NCBI GenBank assembly: GCA_022316685.1
Contig: JAKJHU010000005.1
Span: 15,974,707 to 16,038,706 of the forward strand
DNA: 64,000 nt
Direction: 5' to 3'
Origin: Progne subis subis
Lineage: Eukaryota; Chordata; Aves; Passeriformes; Hirundinidae
Each line of letters starts with the position of its first letter. The stretch's first letter is position 1. The position numbers and the translations under genes were made by a program. The notes beneath the pieces were generated by a model. The model was not told the origin of the DNA and made no database searches. It worked only from the letters and a program-made list of their open reading frames with translations. Positions 52,867 to 64,000 of the stretch are shown piece by piece.

Positions 52867-55800
52867 CTTAAACGAGTGGCCGGCAGAGGCGGGTTAAGGG
52901 GCCGCTTTAGAAGCATTGCCACCAAATGTGAAATGGCTTCATGCTTTTCTGTCCTCTACTGCAGGAAACAGACAGAAGTAGGACTTCAGACAGGGTTAGC
53001 CACACATGAGGTTACTGCTATTGATGCTTATATGAATCAATTCCCCTAGAAAATGATGTAAAAACAGGGCAAAATTCTGGATCTCTTCCTACAGACCTTA
53101 CAATCAAACTATTTCAGACTTAGTCCTGATTTGACAGCATCTCACAAGCTGCTGTTCCAGTCCTGGACTTTCTTCAAAAAGCTGGGTAGTTTCACAACTA
53201 TCAGGGAGCAAACTCTTCTATTTCATTTGTTTTATGCCAAAAATTTGACTGCTCATCTAGCCCTTGGAGAAATCAGACTATCATTTAGTCAGAAAATTGG
53301 AAAACAAGTTGAATCACAGCTAACTAGATACCAGAAATTACTAAGAAACACATAATCTAGCCATTTCAGCTGAAAGACCCCATGTTGCAGGTAACTCTCA
53401 AACATACTGCTGCCCAGTGAGCTCAAGACTCAGATGGTGCTTTGAACACAAAAACTGCTTCTTTGAAGGTGCCATTAACTGAAGAGGGAGGGGGAAAAAA
53501 AAAAAATAATAATTTTTTTTTGAACATTATACTAGATCCTTCTAACATGCCAGATCAGAATAAACATAAAAATAGGTGGCTGAGTGGAAAAGTACTTTCA
53601 TCTTCCCATTTGGAAAACCTACCACAATCTAAATTGTGTTTTGGGGTAACAAGAAATGTTATTTTCAAGACCCTTTCCCAGAATATAATCACTGCATTTG
53701 TAAAAACCTCTTTATCATTCAGCCCTATTCGTTCTCAACTACCCAGTTCTCTGTGCTAAGAAGACCAGAACAGAAATGCTAGGTTAAGTTGCATGGCTAG
53801 AACTTGGCAGGGGAAATGTGCATAATCTCCCTGAGCTATGCCCCATTTTGTGAAACCGTGTCTATGCTGGGACACTCAGGAGAGCTGGAAGACCTCACAT
53901 ACAGCATGATGTCAGGATGCATAAACTAAAGCGTACAGAGGCTGGTTTAGCTGCTCTCTCTGGAGTAAGGTAAACTTCATTTTCTGTGATGTTCCGGGAA
54001 TATACTACAGTGAATTTAATATGGACTTCACGCCTTCAATTGAATAGGCTTGACATTCATGAAATCTCCCTAAATAAGTACAATTACTCATTACTTTGAA
54101 TGACAAAGTTGCCTTAACAAAATTAAAAGAATACAGATTAGCAATATCTCCAACTGCATAATTTTCAAAAATACAGTTACTGTAAAAGGCATTTCTGTGG
54201 TCATTTATAAAACGCTACAAAATGAAACGTTTGAACACAGGCGTATGAAAATGCCTTGAAATGGAAGAAAAAAATATATAATTTTGACATTTATACTTAA
54301 CTTTTTTCTTTCCTAAGTATTGCAGGATCATTTCTCTGTGCATGTGATCTCACACATATAATGCATATTGCAATACCCCACCAAAAAAACAGACTGAACT
54401 AAGAATAGAGGACTAGGTACTCATCTGGCATAATGTGAGACCACTCCAGTAATTTCAGCATTCCTACTCCAATTTGCAACAGCTAAGGATCTGGCACAAA
54501 ACATCAAGTTAAGTTTCCAATTACCTCATGCACCAGCATTGATTTCAATAGTTATATACACATAGTAATAGAGGAGAATTATTCAAAAAATTGCAAACTC
54601 AGCTCTGTGTTTCTTTTATGGTCTAAATCAGACCCTTCATGGTATTTTAATTTTTTTTGTGGTTTAATTATATATATGTCAAGAGCAGACTAGCTACTCG
54701 CTGATCTACCCAATTAAAACAAAAAAAAAAAAAGGGCAGCAATAATTTTTTACACTGCTGAGAATGTGAGCTTATACTGGGTCACATCACAACAGTATTT
54801 AATTTGATTGCTGCCAAAAAATCTAGTTCATACTAACTTAAATACATAAGTAATAAGCTAACACCTATACAAAAATCAGTCTTTGTGTGAATATTTTTGG
54901 GAGGTCTTTTCTGTGATCTTCTGCTCCAAAATAGTCAAATTGTATAGCCCTGCAAAACCCTATTGCAAAGAGATCCAGGCAGACTGTGTTCCTCAGAGAC
55001 AGAATTTAAATTACATCCAACTGAACTGCCCTCCACTGTAGCTCTACAGACAGCTGCTTAATGAAAAGTCACTGTAGTAGTAGTTAGTTAATTTGTTCTA
55101 GGAAAAAGAATAACATAGATTTCCAAATTAATTTATGCAAAGAAATCCTCCAAACTACTTCTTTTCAAATCCACGGTAATTGCAGCCTAACTCAAACTTT
55201 AGTGTCTAGTACCCAAGCCTAACAGCCTAAAACCAAAAAAGTCTCACTGTCTTATGGAGTGAGAAACTCTGAAGATAATCACTAGTCATTATAATCTTCC
55301 CTTGGAGAAATAAGGAAAATTTTAACAAATTAAAAATAAACTGCTTAAACTTCAGTATTCCTCAGCCAACCATTAGCATTTTGACATTTTGCTCAAAAGC
55401 CTGAAAACTAGACTCTACAATCCTGTGAATGAGACTGCCCAGTGATACATTTCAATATAGGATAATCAATCATCAAAGTAATTTTCACTGTTTAACATTA
55501 AAGCAAAAAGGCAGCCAGCTATCCCACACATTTCTCGGGCTTAGAGATAAAAAGAAGAAAATGCTCTAAAATAGCTTTTGCCTTTAAGGTCCTATATTAC
55601 AGGCATCCCAAAAGCAATCCTTCTGGCAGGATTGCAAACTACTACGTAAATTAAAAATATGAATTACTGCCTTTCCAGATTTTACTATTTATTTGACATA
55701 TAAGCACTCTTCTTATCTGAGCATTTTCACTGCAAAGTTCATCCAAGTTCCTTTAACCACTCCTGATTTAATGACAGATTTAATAACATTGCAATACAGA

Positions 55801-56356
55801 AGTGTGGGATTGGCCAAAAATTATTTCATAAAAATTTGATTTCTGTACAGCACCATCTAAAATGTCACAATACATACAAGTAAATCAGAAAGCTTTGCAT
55901 GTATATTGTAAAGCCTGAGGGTTTGATAGGTAAAACATCTACTGACTTTAAAAGGCCATAATTTATTTTTAACAACCATTTTTATTCAATTTTTCAAAGA
56001 GTAGCAGTTTATGCCTTCAGTAGAACCATGCCCTGAAATCTCAGGGGTGATAAAAGGGCCATGCCAAAGCTGAAAGGTTTCGAATATCAAACTATACTAT
56101 TATGTCAGGGTCAGCAAGATCAATTAGCGCTTTTCAATGACAGAAAAAGGTTAAGTTGGGCACACATTACACAATATTTAATTCCAAAAAAAAGAAAAAT
56201 GGCACTTATATAGGCATATTTATAAACCTCTTGATCAATGACTGAGTATCAACACTCTTCTTCCAGTTTCATACCATGAATGCCAGGATTTTTTAACACA
56301 AAACATGAAGAAGATTACAGGTATATTAGATAGAAGAAATACTACTGGATTCTCAC

Positions 56357-56488
56357 GTACAAAGAAAAGACATCTGAGTGTTGCTGCTACCAGACTTGGT
56401 TTAGTGGTGAACGTCCAAAAAGCTTTAGAAATACTTGACCAACTTGACATCTGTCTGTCAGTCTGATGCCCTTGTGTTTGCATTTTTC
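56357..56488 (-). CDS. Tentative first coding exon, unidentified
   Basis: On the minus strand GGGGTTGCAG (acceptor) is followed within 6 nt by an ATG at 56483. The frame starts MQTQGHQTDRQMSSWSSISK and passes through AFWTFTTKPSLVAATLRCLF to a donor-like TTGTAC|GTGAGA. The position fits a scheme in which the untranslated exon ending at 60114 splices here. The polypyrimidine tract is only moderate, the donor's -1 base is C, and the peptide is not recognised. The frame stays open beyond the donor to 56235. Treat as a hypothesis. Confidence 0.2.
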
Positions 56489-57388
56489 CTGCAACCCCTG
56501 ACAGTACCAGAAATGAAAGCTAGTGAGCAAATAAAACTATTCCTATGCTCAACTAAAAACCAAACTTAACCCAACCCCTCAATTATCTGTAAATTAACTC
56601 ATCCAAAATCGGGAAAAAAGCAAGTGTACACCCGCTGCAACTAACAGCCAGAAACATGCACACCAGGAATCGAGGAAACTTACATTTCAGCTCTTAGTAT
56701 CACAAAAATACTCATTGGAAATACATGTATGTTAGAAATTAATTCGACACCTGTTAATTCAAGTGTTGCCGTCGTAAACATAGCTTGAACAAAGTAGCTG
56801 GTTATGGTATCACCAAAGCCAGTACAAAAATCACAATAAAAATCCAGGAGATTAGGGAAACCTTAGGAAAATTACACTGTGTTGAAAACAGTGATTTAGA
56901 TTGGTATTGCACTGAGCAAAAGCAATGCAAGATTACTTTTCCTCAATGATATATTTCAAAAGTCTATTTTTTAAGCCAGTTTCTTCAAGGAGTGATTTGA
57001 AATATTTACTACCAGACAGTACCTAATTTTAGGTTTTAAGTGCTTTAACAGCTCCATGAAATATGATCAGCAGCTGCAATATAGAAGTATGCTGAAGAAA
57101 CACTCCTTATAAAAAGGGAGACCCTGAGTTCATAAAATCCTTACTTTCAAAAAGGAAAAAGATAACACAGAAAAAAAATTATTAGCTGTGTCCTAGAGCA
57201 TTTAACAGAAATTCCAGGAATTTATTTTTTCTTTCTGTGGTAACTTTCGTATTTAAGAGAGTAAAATGTTGTTTAAATTTAACACTGGAGGATTGCGCAC
57301 AACATCATCCAACACCACCAGTTCATCAAGGAAACAGACAGGTACCTTTTCCTCACCAAATGCCAATGTTTAACGTTAATTCTAGGAC

Positions 57389-57426
57389 TTGCATAAAGTT
57401 TAAAAAGTTGCATAAAGTTTAAAGAG
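57389..57426 (+). repeat. Direct duplication, 2 x 19 bp
   Basis: TTGCATAAAGTTTAAAAAG is followed immediately by TTGCATAAAGTTTAAAGAG, differing at one base. An inverted partner (GTTAAACTTTAAC) overlaps the second copy. Directly visible; probably replication slippage. Confidence 0.9.
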
Positions 57427-60113
57427 TTAAACTTTAACACTTGCATCAGATGCTAAAAATATGCAGCATGATACTATCTATAGCTGTATTTCTACAGTTG
57501 CCTTGTTTGAAATCTTTTAACTGGGAACTGCAATTCACTGAGAACCCACCATGCCCTACTCAATACATTTTTTGTTTACGATTTATTTATTCCACTGGCA
57601 TTATCCATACTGAATAAATTTATACTGCAAAGTGTTGTGAGGCCATTAATAAATACAAATCCAGCAAGAGTAACCTTCAACTAAATTTATTATCAGTACC
57701 ATCACATACATGTAGCAATTAACATCTGCGTATAAGTTATGTGAACAAAGATACATAAAAGATTTGTCAACATACCCCACTTTCATTTCTATTATATTTG
57801 GTTGAAGAACATTTGGTAACATGAATTTTCAAAAGAATAAAAAGCACAAAAACCTATTTCAGACATAGCCCAGCTAATGTCAGGCGTCAAACAGAGAAAG
57901 AATCACCGGGAAGAGAGAGAAACGTCAGTCTGTATTTCCACTTTACTCACAGTATGATATATATTGCAAGTACGCAAAAGTTTGTTATTCGGCAGCCTTT
58001 TCAGAAATATTGCGGGAAGAGTCAAGCCCACAGCAATTTAGCGAAACTTTTCTTTTGAGTGTTAAGGAAATGAAGCAAAGATACGGCCTGGATTTATTGC
58101 AAAGTACACGCTTCTAACATCAAACTCCGAGGTCAGACCAGAAAATCTATTTGCCAAACAGAAAATATGCCTTCCTCGTAAAACTCCCTCTAAATCCAAA
58201 CTGCTGATTAGTTTATCTTAGATAGGCTTTCCAGTCTCCTCAAATGAAACACGTAAAACAAAACTCAGAAAACTGTAAATACTGGTTCCTTACTGTTCTA
58301 GCATGACTTCATGCTTAAACTGGAACCGGCCAAGTCGCTCCCTTGTCTGGTGCAGCGCGCGTTCCGGGATTTTTGTAAATATCAGCTATTTCACACCGCC
58401 ACACGCGAGGCGAGCGCGTCCCTCCGTGCGCCCGGCTGCGAGCCCTGCCCGCGGCCACGGAGCCGGCAGCACCGCGCCTGCTTGGCTCGGGCCGGCAGTT
58501 TCATAAACGTAAATGAAACTTTAGATGCCAACTACCGATTGGCAGCGGCGACGCCGTGGGATCCCGCTCTCCCTTCCCGGCGGAAGGCTCCGCGGGCAGC
58601 CCCGTGTCCGGCCGGGCACGGCGCGGAACCCCCGGGGCTCGGGGAGAACCGCCGTGTGAAACGCAGCTGGCGGTTCTCCGCGGGTATCTGACTTTGGAAG
58701 TGTCTGTAACGACAGCAGGAGAAGGAGATTAATGACTAAGAGCCCACTGGTTTTGAACAGGGAGAATCCTGTTACCTCCTCGAGGATCAAATATGCGCAC
58801 ACACCCGCACGCACGCACAAGGCTTACCCACGTGGAAACGCTTTCTAACCAAAACACAAGTCCCGCATCGCGGGTGGAAAAGGCGGCGCGACCCACGCGC
58901 CGGGGCTTCCCCGTGCCCCGTCCGCCGGCGCAGCGGGGAGCGCGACGGGGGCGGGGGCGCGGTGGGACGAGCTGAAAATGCGACGTTTTGTCTTTAAACC
59001 ACAAGAAAAACAATCTGGGACGGGGGAGGGGAAAGGCAAGAGACATCCCTCAGGGAGAGGAACAAAAACAACGGGCGGGTCTGTCCCCGCTCCCTTCGGA
59101 CACCGGGAAAAGCGGCCGGCAGAGCCCCCCCGGCGGCTGCCGGCCGGGAGGCAGCGGGAGGCAGCCTGCCCCGTCCGCCGGCACCGCGGACGCGGCACGC
59201 CCGCAGCGCTCCGCCCCGGGGCAGGCGGGCAGCCGAGACCCCCGAGAGCCGCCGGCGCCGGGGCAGCGAGGGGCCGAGGGCGGGCGGCGGAACCACTGAC
59301 TGCTGTGCCGCTGCCGCCCGTGCTCCACCCCCCCCGCTGCCCGGACCCTCGCTGGAGGAGCGGGACTTCGGGAAGGGACTGCCGTCCCTGCGTGTTTTCG
59401 TGCTGCTCTGTCCGGAGGGGACCCCGCCGCCAGAAGCGTTGTTTCCTCACAGCCTCCGATCAAACCGCGGCTGGCCCCGCCGCCGGCCCTCGCAGGGGCG
59501 GGCGGCCAGCAGAGAGTCCTGGCGGCCGGCAGAGCCCTGTCGCCCACGTCAGGCGGTGGCAGGCCGGCAGCCCCCGGCCGCTGGCGGGGCGCAGCCCGGG
59601 CCCCCCGCTTCCGCCGCACCCGGAGTGGGCGGGAGGCGCAGGCGGGGAACAATGCGAGGGCAGCCGTCGCGGCTTGCTCCTGTCTGGGGGCTTACCCCAG
59701 CAGCCCCGTTAGCACCCCGCCGAAGAGCGGTGAGGGCGGACCGGCCGGGAATATCACCTGGACAGAGGCAGAAAGTCCGGCTGGGCGTGGAAAAAATCAC
59801 CCCGTCGGCACGGAAAACCAGTTTGGTCTTTTGCAATTAAACTCGCGCGCGGCCGGGGTAAAAGCGCGTCTCTACCCCGCGATGGACGGCTCCGTTGCTC
59901 CCTCCCATCGTATTTGTTTTACAGCAACTTCGTTGTTGTTGTTTTTGCTGTCATCGAACCGACACGAAAACAGGGCTAAATAAACGCTAAATACAAGCGG
60001 ACGCACACACCCCCTCCGCGGACACACGCACATGCGGCAGGGAAGCGGTTCCCTCCACCTCCGAGCGAAAGGGGTGGGAGGGAGACGCGGGGACGGGGAA
60101 GTCAGACACTCAC

Positions 60114-60600
60114 CTTCTCGCTGCCGGAATATGCCGCTACCTTTATTTTAGGGCCGCTCCTTATTTATCTATTCTCGCACCTTCTCCGAGCCGAGGCTCC
60201 CCTTTTGCACTGTTCCTCTGGCAAAAACAGAACATCCCCCCTACGAGTCGTCCCCCCCACCCCTTTCTCCGCACACAAATAAAGCGCAACTCGGAGCAAA
60301 ACGGGAGGGGAAATTCAGGGCTGGGGGGCGGGGGGGGTAGCTGGAGGAGGAGGCTGGTACGGCAGAAGCCAAACACTCCTCGCACTTCAGTGAGTGCAAC
60401 TAGTTGCCTCTCATGCACAGGAACGTAAAAACTTTCCCTGGCAAGGGACGGGACTTCCCTAAGAAAAGGTAACCCCCTCCCGCCCTCCCGCCCAAAAAGG
60501 CCGTCCCGGGAGCGCAGAGGTAAGGGGCGAGGTGCCGGGAGCCAGCGCAGCCCCAGGGGCGCCGCTCCGCACTTGTGCCGGGAGCTGCCGCAGGGGCTGC
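60114..60600 (-). other. Probable untranslated first exon (minus strand)
   Basis: A near-consensus donor (GCGAGAAG|GTGAGTGTC) sits at the edge of the CpG island. The sequence upstream of it on the minus strand carries stops in all frames close to the donor, so the exon end is untranslated. The 5' boundary is not visible; 60600 is only an arbitrary mark inside the island. If right, the transcript runs leftwards into the 58-kb AT-rich part of the window, and the start codon lies in a later exon. Confidence 0.4.
60321..60350 (+). other. G-rich tract with G-quadruplex potential
   Basis: GGCTGGGGGGCGGGGGGGGT is followed by AGCTGGAGGAGG inside the CpG island. At least three long G runs and further GG pairs are present. 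On the minus strand this would be C-rich 5' UTR. Confidence 0.6.
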
Positions 60601-60800
60601 TCCCTGTGCCGGCCCCTCTCGGCACGGCAGCCCCGCTGCACAGCCGTCGCTGCCCCGCTCAGCTCGCCGGCGCTGCCCTGCCCCGGGCTCCGAACACCGC
60701 GGCGGGCACGGACCGCTCCAAAACCGGCCGCCAGACAACTCCAAAGTGTCCCTCCCGCGGTCCTCGGTCTCGCAGCCTGGGGCCTGGCCCTTTTAACTTC

Positions 60801-63800
60801 GCTACTCCCTGACTTCTCCAGTTGGTAGCGATGGTAGCAAAGGAGGGGTCCCTGAAAGGTAGTGATTGATTAATGCCAATCCACTGGAGCGCAGGTAGAG
60901 AAGTCCGCACTTCACTTTTTCCTTTTTTTTTTTCCTAGAAGAAACCAACATTATAAAGTAATCCAGAGTTTGAATGGTCAAGTATGATCAAGTGCTACAT
61001 GACAGGACTGGTTGGCATACCCTTTTATAGGATACATTTGTCTCCTTTCTCTCAAGCGGTCAGTGCAGATGAAGGCAAAGTCCTTTCCTGCTCTGAAACT
61101 GAACGCTCTCCCCAAAAGAAATTCAGCAGCTGTATTTGGTCCTCTTTGCTCCTTTGTGTGGGGAAGCGGAAGAAAATCCCTAATTGCTTAGTCACATTTC
61201 ATACTCTTACCCTTCACCTTGTATTATCTTCTGACTACAGTTTCACTGAGCGGATTCAGCAGCTCTTGTTCAACCAGCTGCATCTCCCTCTTTCTGTCAA
61301 GTTAACTTCACTGTCCAAAGGGTCTAAGTAAAAAATTTAAAAGAGGAGGCAAAAGTTAGGCCCTATATTTGGAGAGAGATGTGAGAGGAAAGTCTTGGGC
61401 TTCAGAAGTCATGAATGTTAGAAGCTTTTGAGGTCAGCAAATCACATGAAATGAGGGGGAAAAAAGTATGGATTTGTGAAAATTCTTTCCTACCTGCCTT
61501 CTCTTTTCTTACTTTGCATTTGGTGATACTATTTAATGCTATTTAACTTTACTCAAGCCTTTGAATTTCATAATTTGCATTCAATGAATTTTACTAACAT
61601 GGACATCTTTCTCCTAAATAATTTCAGATGACTTAATGTTCATGAAAACAAGTCTATAAAAGCCCTGTATTTGCTGTCTTGGGAGACTCGCCACTCAGAA
61701 AGAGAACAGACTTGGAAAACTCTTTTGACCTATACAAATACAGCTAGAAAAACTTTTAAACTAAAAAAGCCTCTTAAAGTCAGCCTTGAAATTGACACAG
61801 TGTAGGACAAGCCAAAAATAGGAAATTAATTTTGCAAATGAGAGTTTAGAGAGTAATTGGAAGGGGAGAAACTGAGATTTTTAGGAATGATCATGACCGA
61901 CAACCCTGCCACAGACGAAGTTGTGATTAATGCCAGCGCCCATCTTGCTAACAGGGTCCTTCTGCAGGGAAACTGCTAACAACTCCTTCCTTTCGAGGGG
62001 ACTTAGTTGAGTGGCAGCATGGTGGTCTAGTGTGAGGTACTCGAACGTGGTAATGAGGGTTTTGTGAAGTCTGGTTTCCTTCCACCTCAGTGAAGCGAAT
62101 TCATGTTGTGGGGAGCAGTCCTATAGTAACATTGGTTGATTTAACAGACATTTCACTTTAAAGCAAGTGCTTAACCATTTATGCTCTATCTTAAAATGTA
62201 CAACTGACTTGAAAAGATTATCTATGTCTTTGTTCAGTGCAGCTTGCTTCAAATTGAGGAGGTGTGAGAGGCCTGCACTGCTGGTGTATGGCATGTTCCC
62301 AAGACAAATCTCCCAGTAAGGAGACAATGTCTTGATGACATTGAACCATGCTGCTGTTTTCTGCTGATTTTGGGCAGGGTCATGCCGAAACTGAGTGTCA
62401 CATATACTGAAGGGAGTCCCACAGACACTGATCTGATAATCAGACAAATTTTTGCAGAGATTTATTTTAAGTATGACTTTCACAGGCAGCAATTAAATGG
62501 TCATATTGGTGAAATCAATGTCTTTAGGCTGAAGTAAATACCCATGAGCTCAGTGGAAGTGATTTCAGAAAGCAGCAAATCCAAAATGCAGTACAATGCA
62601 CTGGTTCACATAAATGACTGTGCGACCACAGAGAAGGTCATGCTAGAAATAGTCCTAACAGAGACCAAGGAAGGGCTGCAGGATCCACTTTTACACCAGA
62701 ATAGAAGAATAATGCCTTATCCATTTAAAGCAACATGGGCATGTAAGTAGGCAGGATGTAATTATCTAGACTGGTATTTGGCCGGGCACTCCTACACTGG
62801 CAAAAACTGCCATAGGGTGTTCAATGCCCACAAGTGCTCAGTATCTTTGGTTTTACCTCTTAATTAAAGACAGCACACGTGATCATATTCTTTCTGCTGG
62901 TTCAATACTGCTTCAGCAGAAGAATGCCACCCTGCGCAAATACCGTGTCATAGAGTAACGTGGAATTTCCTTGGAAGTCTTCCATGCAAATACTACAGAC
63001 CCAACCCTACTTACCTTGTGAAATCTAGTGAGATTACAGCCATAAGTAGTGTGGCTCCAGAGAATCACATTTGCATATTTTGCTAAAAACCAATACGGGG
63101 TTTGGAATAGTAATAAATAATTTTAAAATTAAGCCAATATTCTTTTTCATTCCATATCAGTGACAAGGTTGTGTTGCTGTTTAAGCGAAGGGGTTATGGT
63201 GAAGTTATTCTGAGAAAAGCTAACGACAGAGAGACACTATTTTGGCAAAGGGTCATTATTATGATTTATTTAAGTGCCCACCATGTCCTGCATCCAGATT
63301 AGGTACCTTTTGCAAATTTTGTTTTGCAAAAGTAAGGCTTTGAAATATGGTTTCTTATTTTCAGGTTCAAGTATTAAATCCAAAAGCATGTTAATCAGGC
63401 AAAGAGTGTTGATCTATATACTTAAGGTTATTATTGGTGCTTCATGGCTTTATAGTCATAAAAAGGAAGAATGAATGGGGGTTCTTTTGACCTGGTTATC
63501 AGATTTCACGTTTAAAAAGAAGGATGACCCACCCTTTTCAGTAATTCAACATGCAGGGTTCAGCTGTGGGTTCAAAAACAGGTTACAACTGGCTAGTCAT
63601 TGTAATCTTGAAATGCCAACTGTGCCTTTAAGTATGTTATATAACCTATTCTTTGGTTTCAGTTTTCAAATATGCCATCATTTCAGTGTTACTTAGATTT
63701 CTATATATTTTTTAATCCAAGCAAATCTGACCTCAATCATAAGGTTCTACGGCTCCAAATAGCTGAGCTTTTCTGATACTTTGAGTGCCTACGTTCAATA

Positions 63801-64000
63801 CTTCATCACAGAGACATGTGCTTCAGACGGTACCAAATACGGTGCCAGGGATGTCCTCAATTATCTTCAGTGCTTACCAGGAGAGGGCTCTGTTCTGCAT
63901 GCCATACACAGACAAAGGTCCCACTGAAAAAATACTGCAAGTCTTTTCTCTAAAGCTTGCTTAAAACGAAGCTGGCTAAGTGCAAAGGAAAATCTGCATT
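60801..64000. other. AT-rich flank right of the CpG island
   Basis: No confident gene. The plus-strand frame 60984-61331 (115 codons) and the minus-strand frame 62121-62492 (123 codons) are open but unrecognised. The latter has a fairly protein-like stretch (WFNVIKTLSPYWEICLGNMP) and could be a decayed retrocopy. Neither has a supporting start context or splice sites that I trust. Confidence 0.5.

Larger units (their letters stand above)
52867..58319. other. AT-rich non-coding stretch, probable first intron
   Basis: No confident gene. It contains a 19-bp tandem duplication at 57389-57426 and a low-confidence exon at 56357-56488 on the minus strand. The stretch lies just downstream of the minus-strand donors in the CpG island, so it would be the start of the first intron of that transcript. 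Confidence 0.5.
58320..60800. promoter_or_regulatory. CpG island promoter region (about 2.5 kb)
   Basis: CpG dinucleotides and GC content rise abruptly at about 58.32 kb and fall at about 60.80 kb, in strong contrast to AT-rich flanks on both sides. The island includes GC-box-like GGGGCGG and CCGCCC words, an ETS-like ATTCCGGCA near 60125, a CACGTG E-box near 58829 and MEF2/CArG-like CCTTTATTTTAGG near 60138. A CCAAT box (GCCAATCC) sits at its right edge near 60877. Splice donors point both ways: minus strand at 60113 (GAGAAG|GTGAGT) and 58827 (ACGTGG|GTAAGC), plus strand at 60520 (GCAGAG|GTAAGG). This fits a broad, possibly bidirectional vertebrate promoter. Long frames on both strands within it (for example 58978-59712 plus, 59050-59652 minus) are Arg/Pro/Gly/Ala-rich and reflect scarcity of stops in GC-rich DNA. 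They are not called as genes. Confidence 0.92.

Noticed and set aside
58978..59712. 244-codon plus-strand ORF and several overlapping minus-strand ORFs up to 201 codons
   Set aside because: All lie in the CpG island, overlap in many frames on both strands and are Arg/Pro/Gly/Ala-rich. This is the pattern produced by GC-rich DNA with few stops. No domain is recognisable.
60161..60828. Minus-strand ORFs of 154, 114 and 60 codons and plus-strand ORFs of 73-98 codons
   Set aside because: Same CpG-island effect. Sequence beside the minus-strand donor at 60113 has stops in all frames, so it reads as 5' UTR.
1..64000. tRNA, rRNA, CRISPR, operon, riboswitch or bacterial features
   Set aside because: No tRNA T-loop context, repeat-spacer array, or Shine-Dalgarno-led gene chain was found. 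The sequence is vertebrate nuclear DNA.

Overview
This window reads as nuclear DNA from a bird. The main evidence is fragments of CR1 LINE 3' ends, whose flank ends in the ATTCTATG-type microsatellite and carries the GGTTTGGGTTGGAAGGGACC-like core seen at 23762-23850. Interspersed repeats are otherwise sparse, the background is AT-rich, and there is one very sharp CpG island. The species cannot be named from this. Nothing looks bacterial, plasmid-borne or viral. Almost every long reading frame is short, unsupported, or an artefact of low-stop GC-rich DNA.

Layout. Positions 1-58.3 kb are AT-rich intronic or intergenic sequence. They hold CR1 fragments near 5.76, 13.04, 18.0, 21.06 and 23.76 kb, simple repeats and homopolymers (8.2, 9.66, 20.84, 22.26, 30.6, 32.09, 39.68 kb), and a long near-perfect inverted repeat at 12.80-12.91 kb. 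Several repeat-free blocks rich in homeodomain-type ATTA/TAATTA cores look like conserved non-coding elements (about 3.0, 19.1, 33.0, 38.6, 43.0 and 45.5 kb). Four islands look protein-like: an uninterrupted 138-158 codon minus-strand ORF at 52.39-52.87 kb, splice-flanked minus-strand frames at 46.0 and 39.1 kb, and a splice-flanked plus-strand frame at 31.23-31.36 kb. None could be matched to a named family by eye.

Positions 58.3-60.8 kb form a dense CpG island, the only clear promoter in the window. It carries minus-strand splice donors at 60113 and 58827 and a plus-strand donor at 60520, so it may fire in both directions. The simplest model is a minus-strand transcript with an untranslated first exon ending at 60114. 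Its very long 5' intron or introns would run leftwards across most of the window, with regulatory elements and perhaps a few coding exons embedded. Positions 60.8-64 kb are AT-rich flank on the other side of the promoter.

Limits. Without alignments, RNA evidence or a repeat library, the exons and conserved elements are inferences from sequence texture. The CR1 fragments, simple repeats, the hairpin and the CpG island are directly visible and secure.
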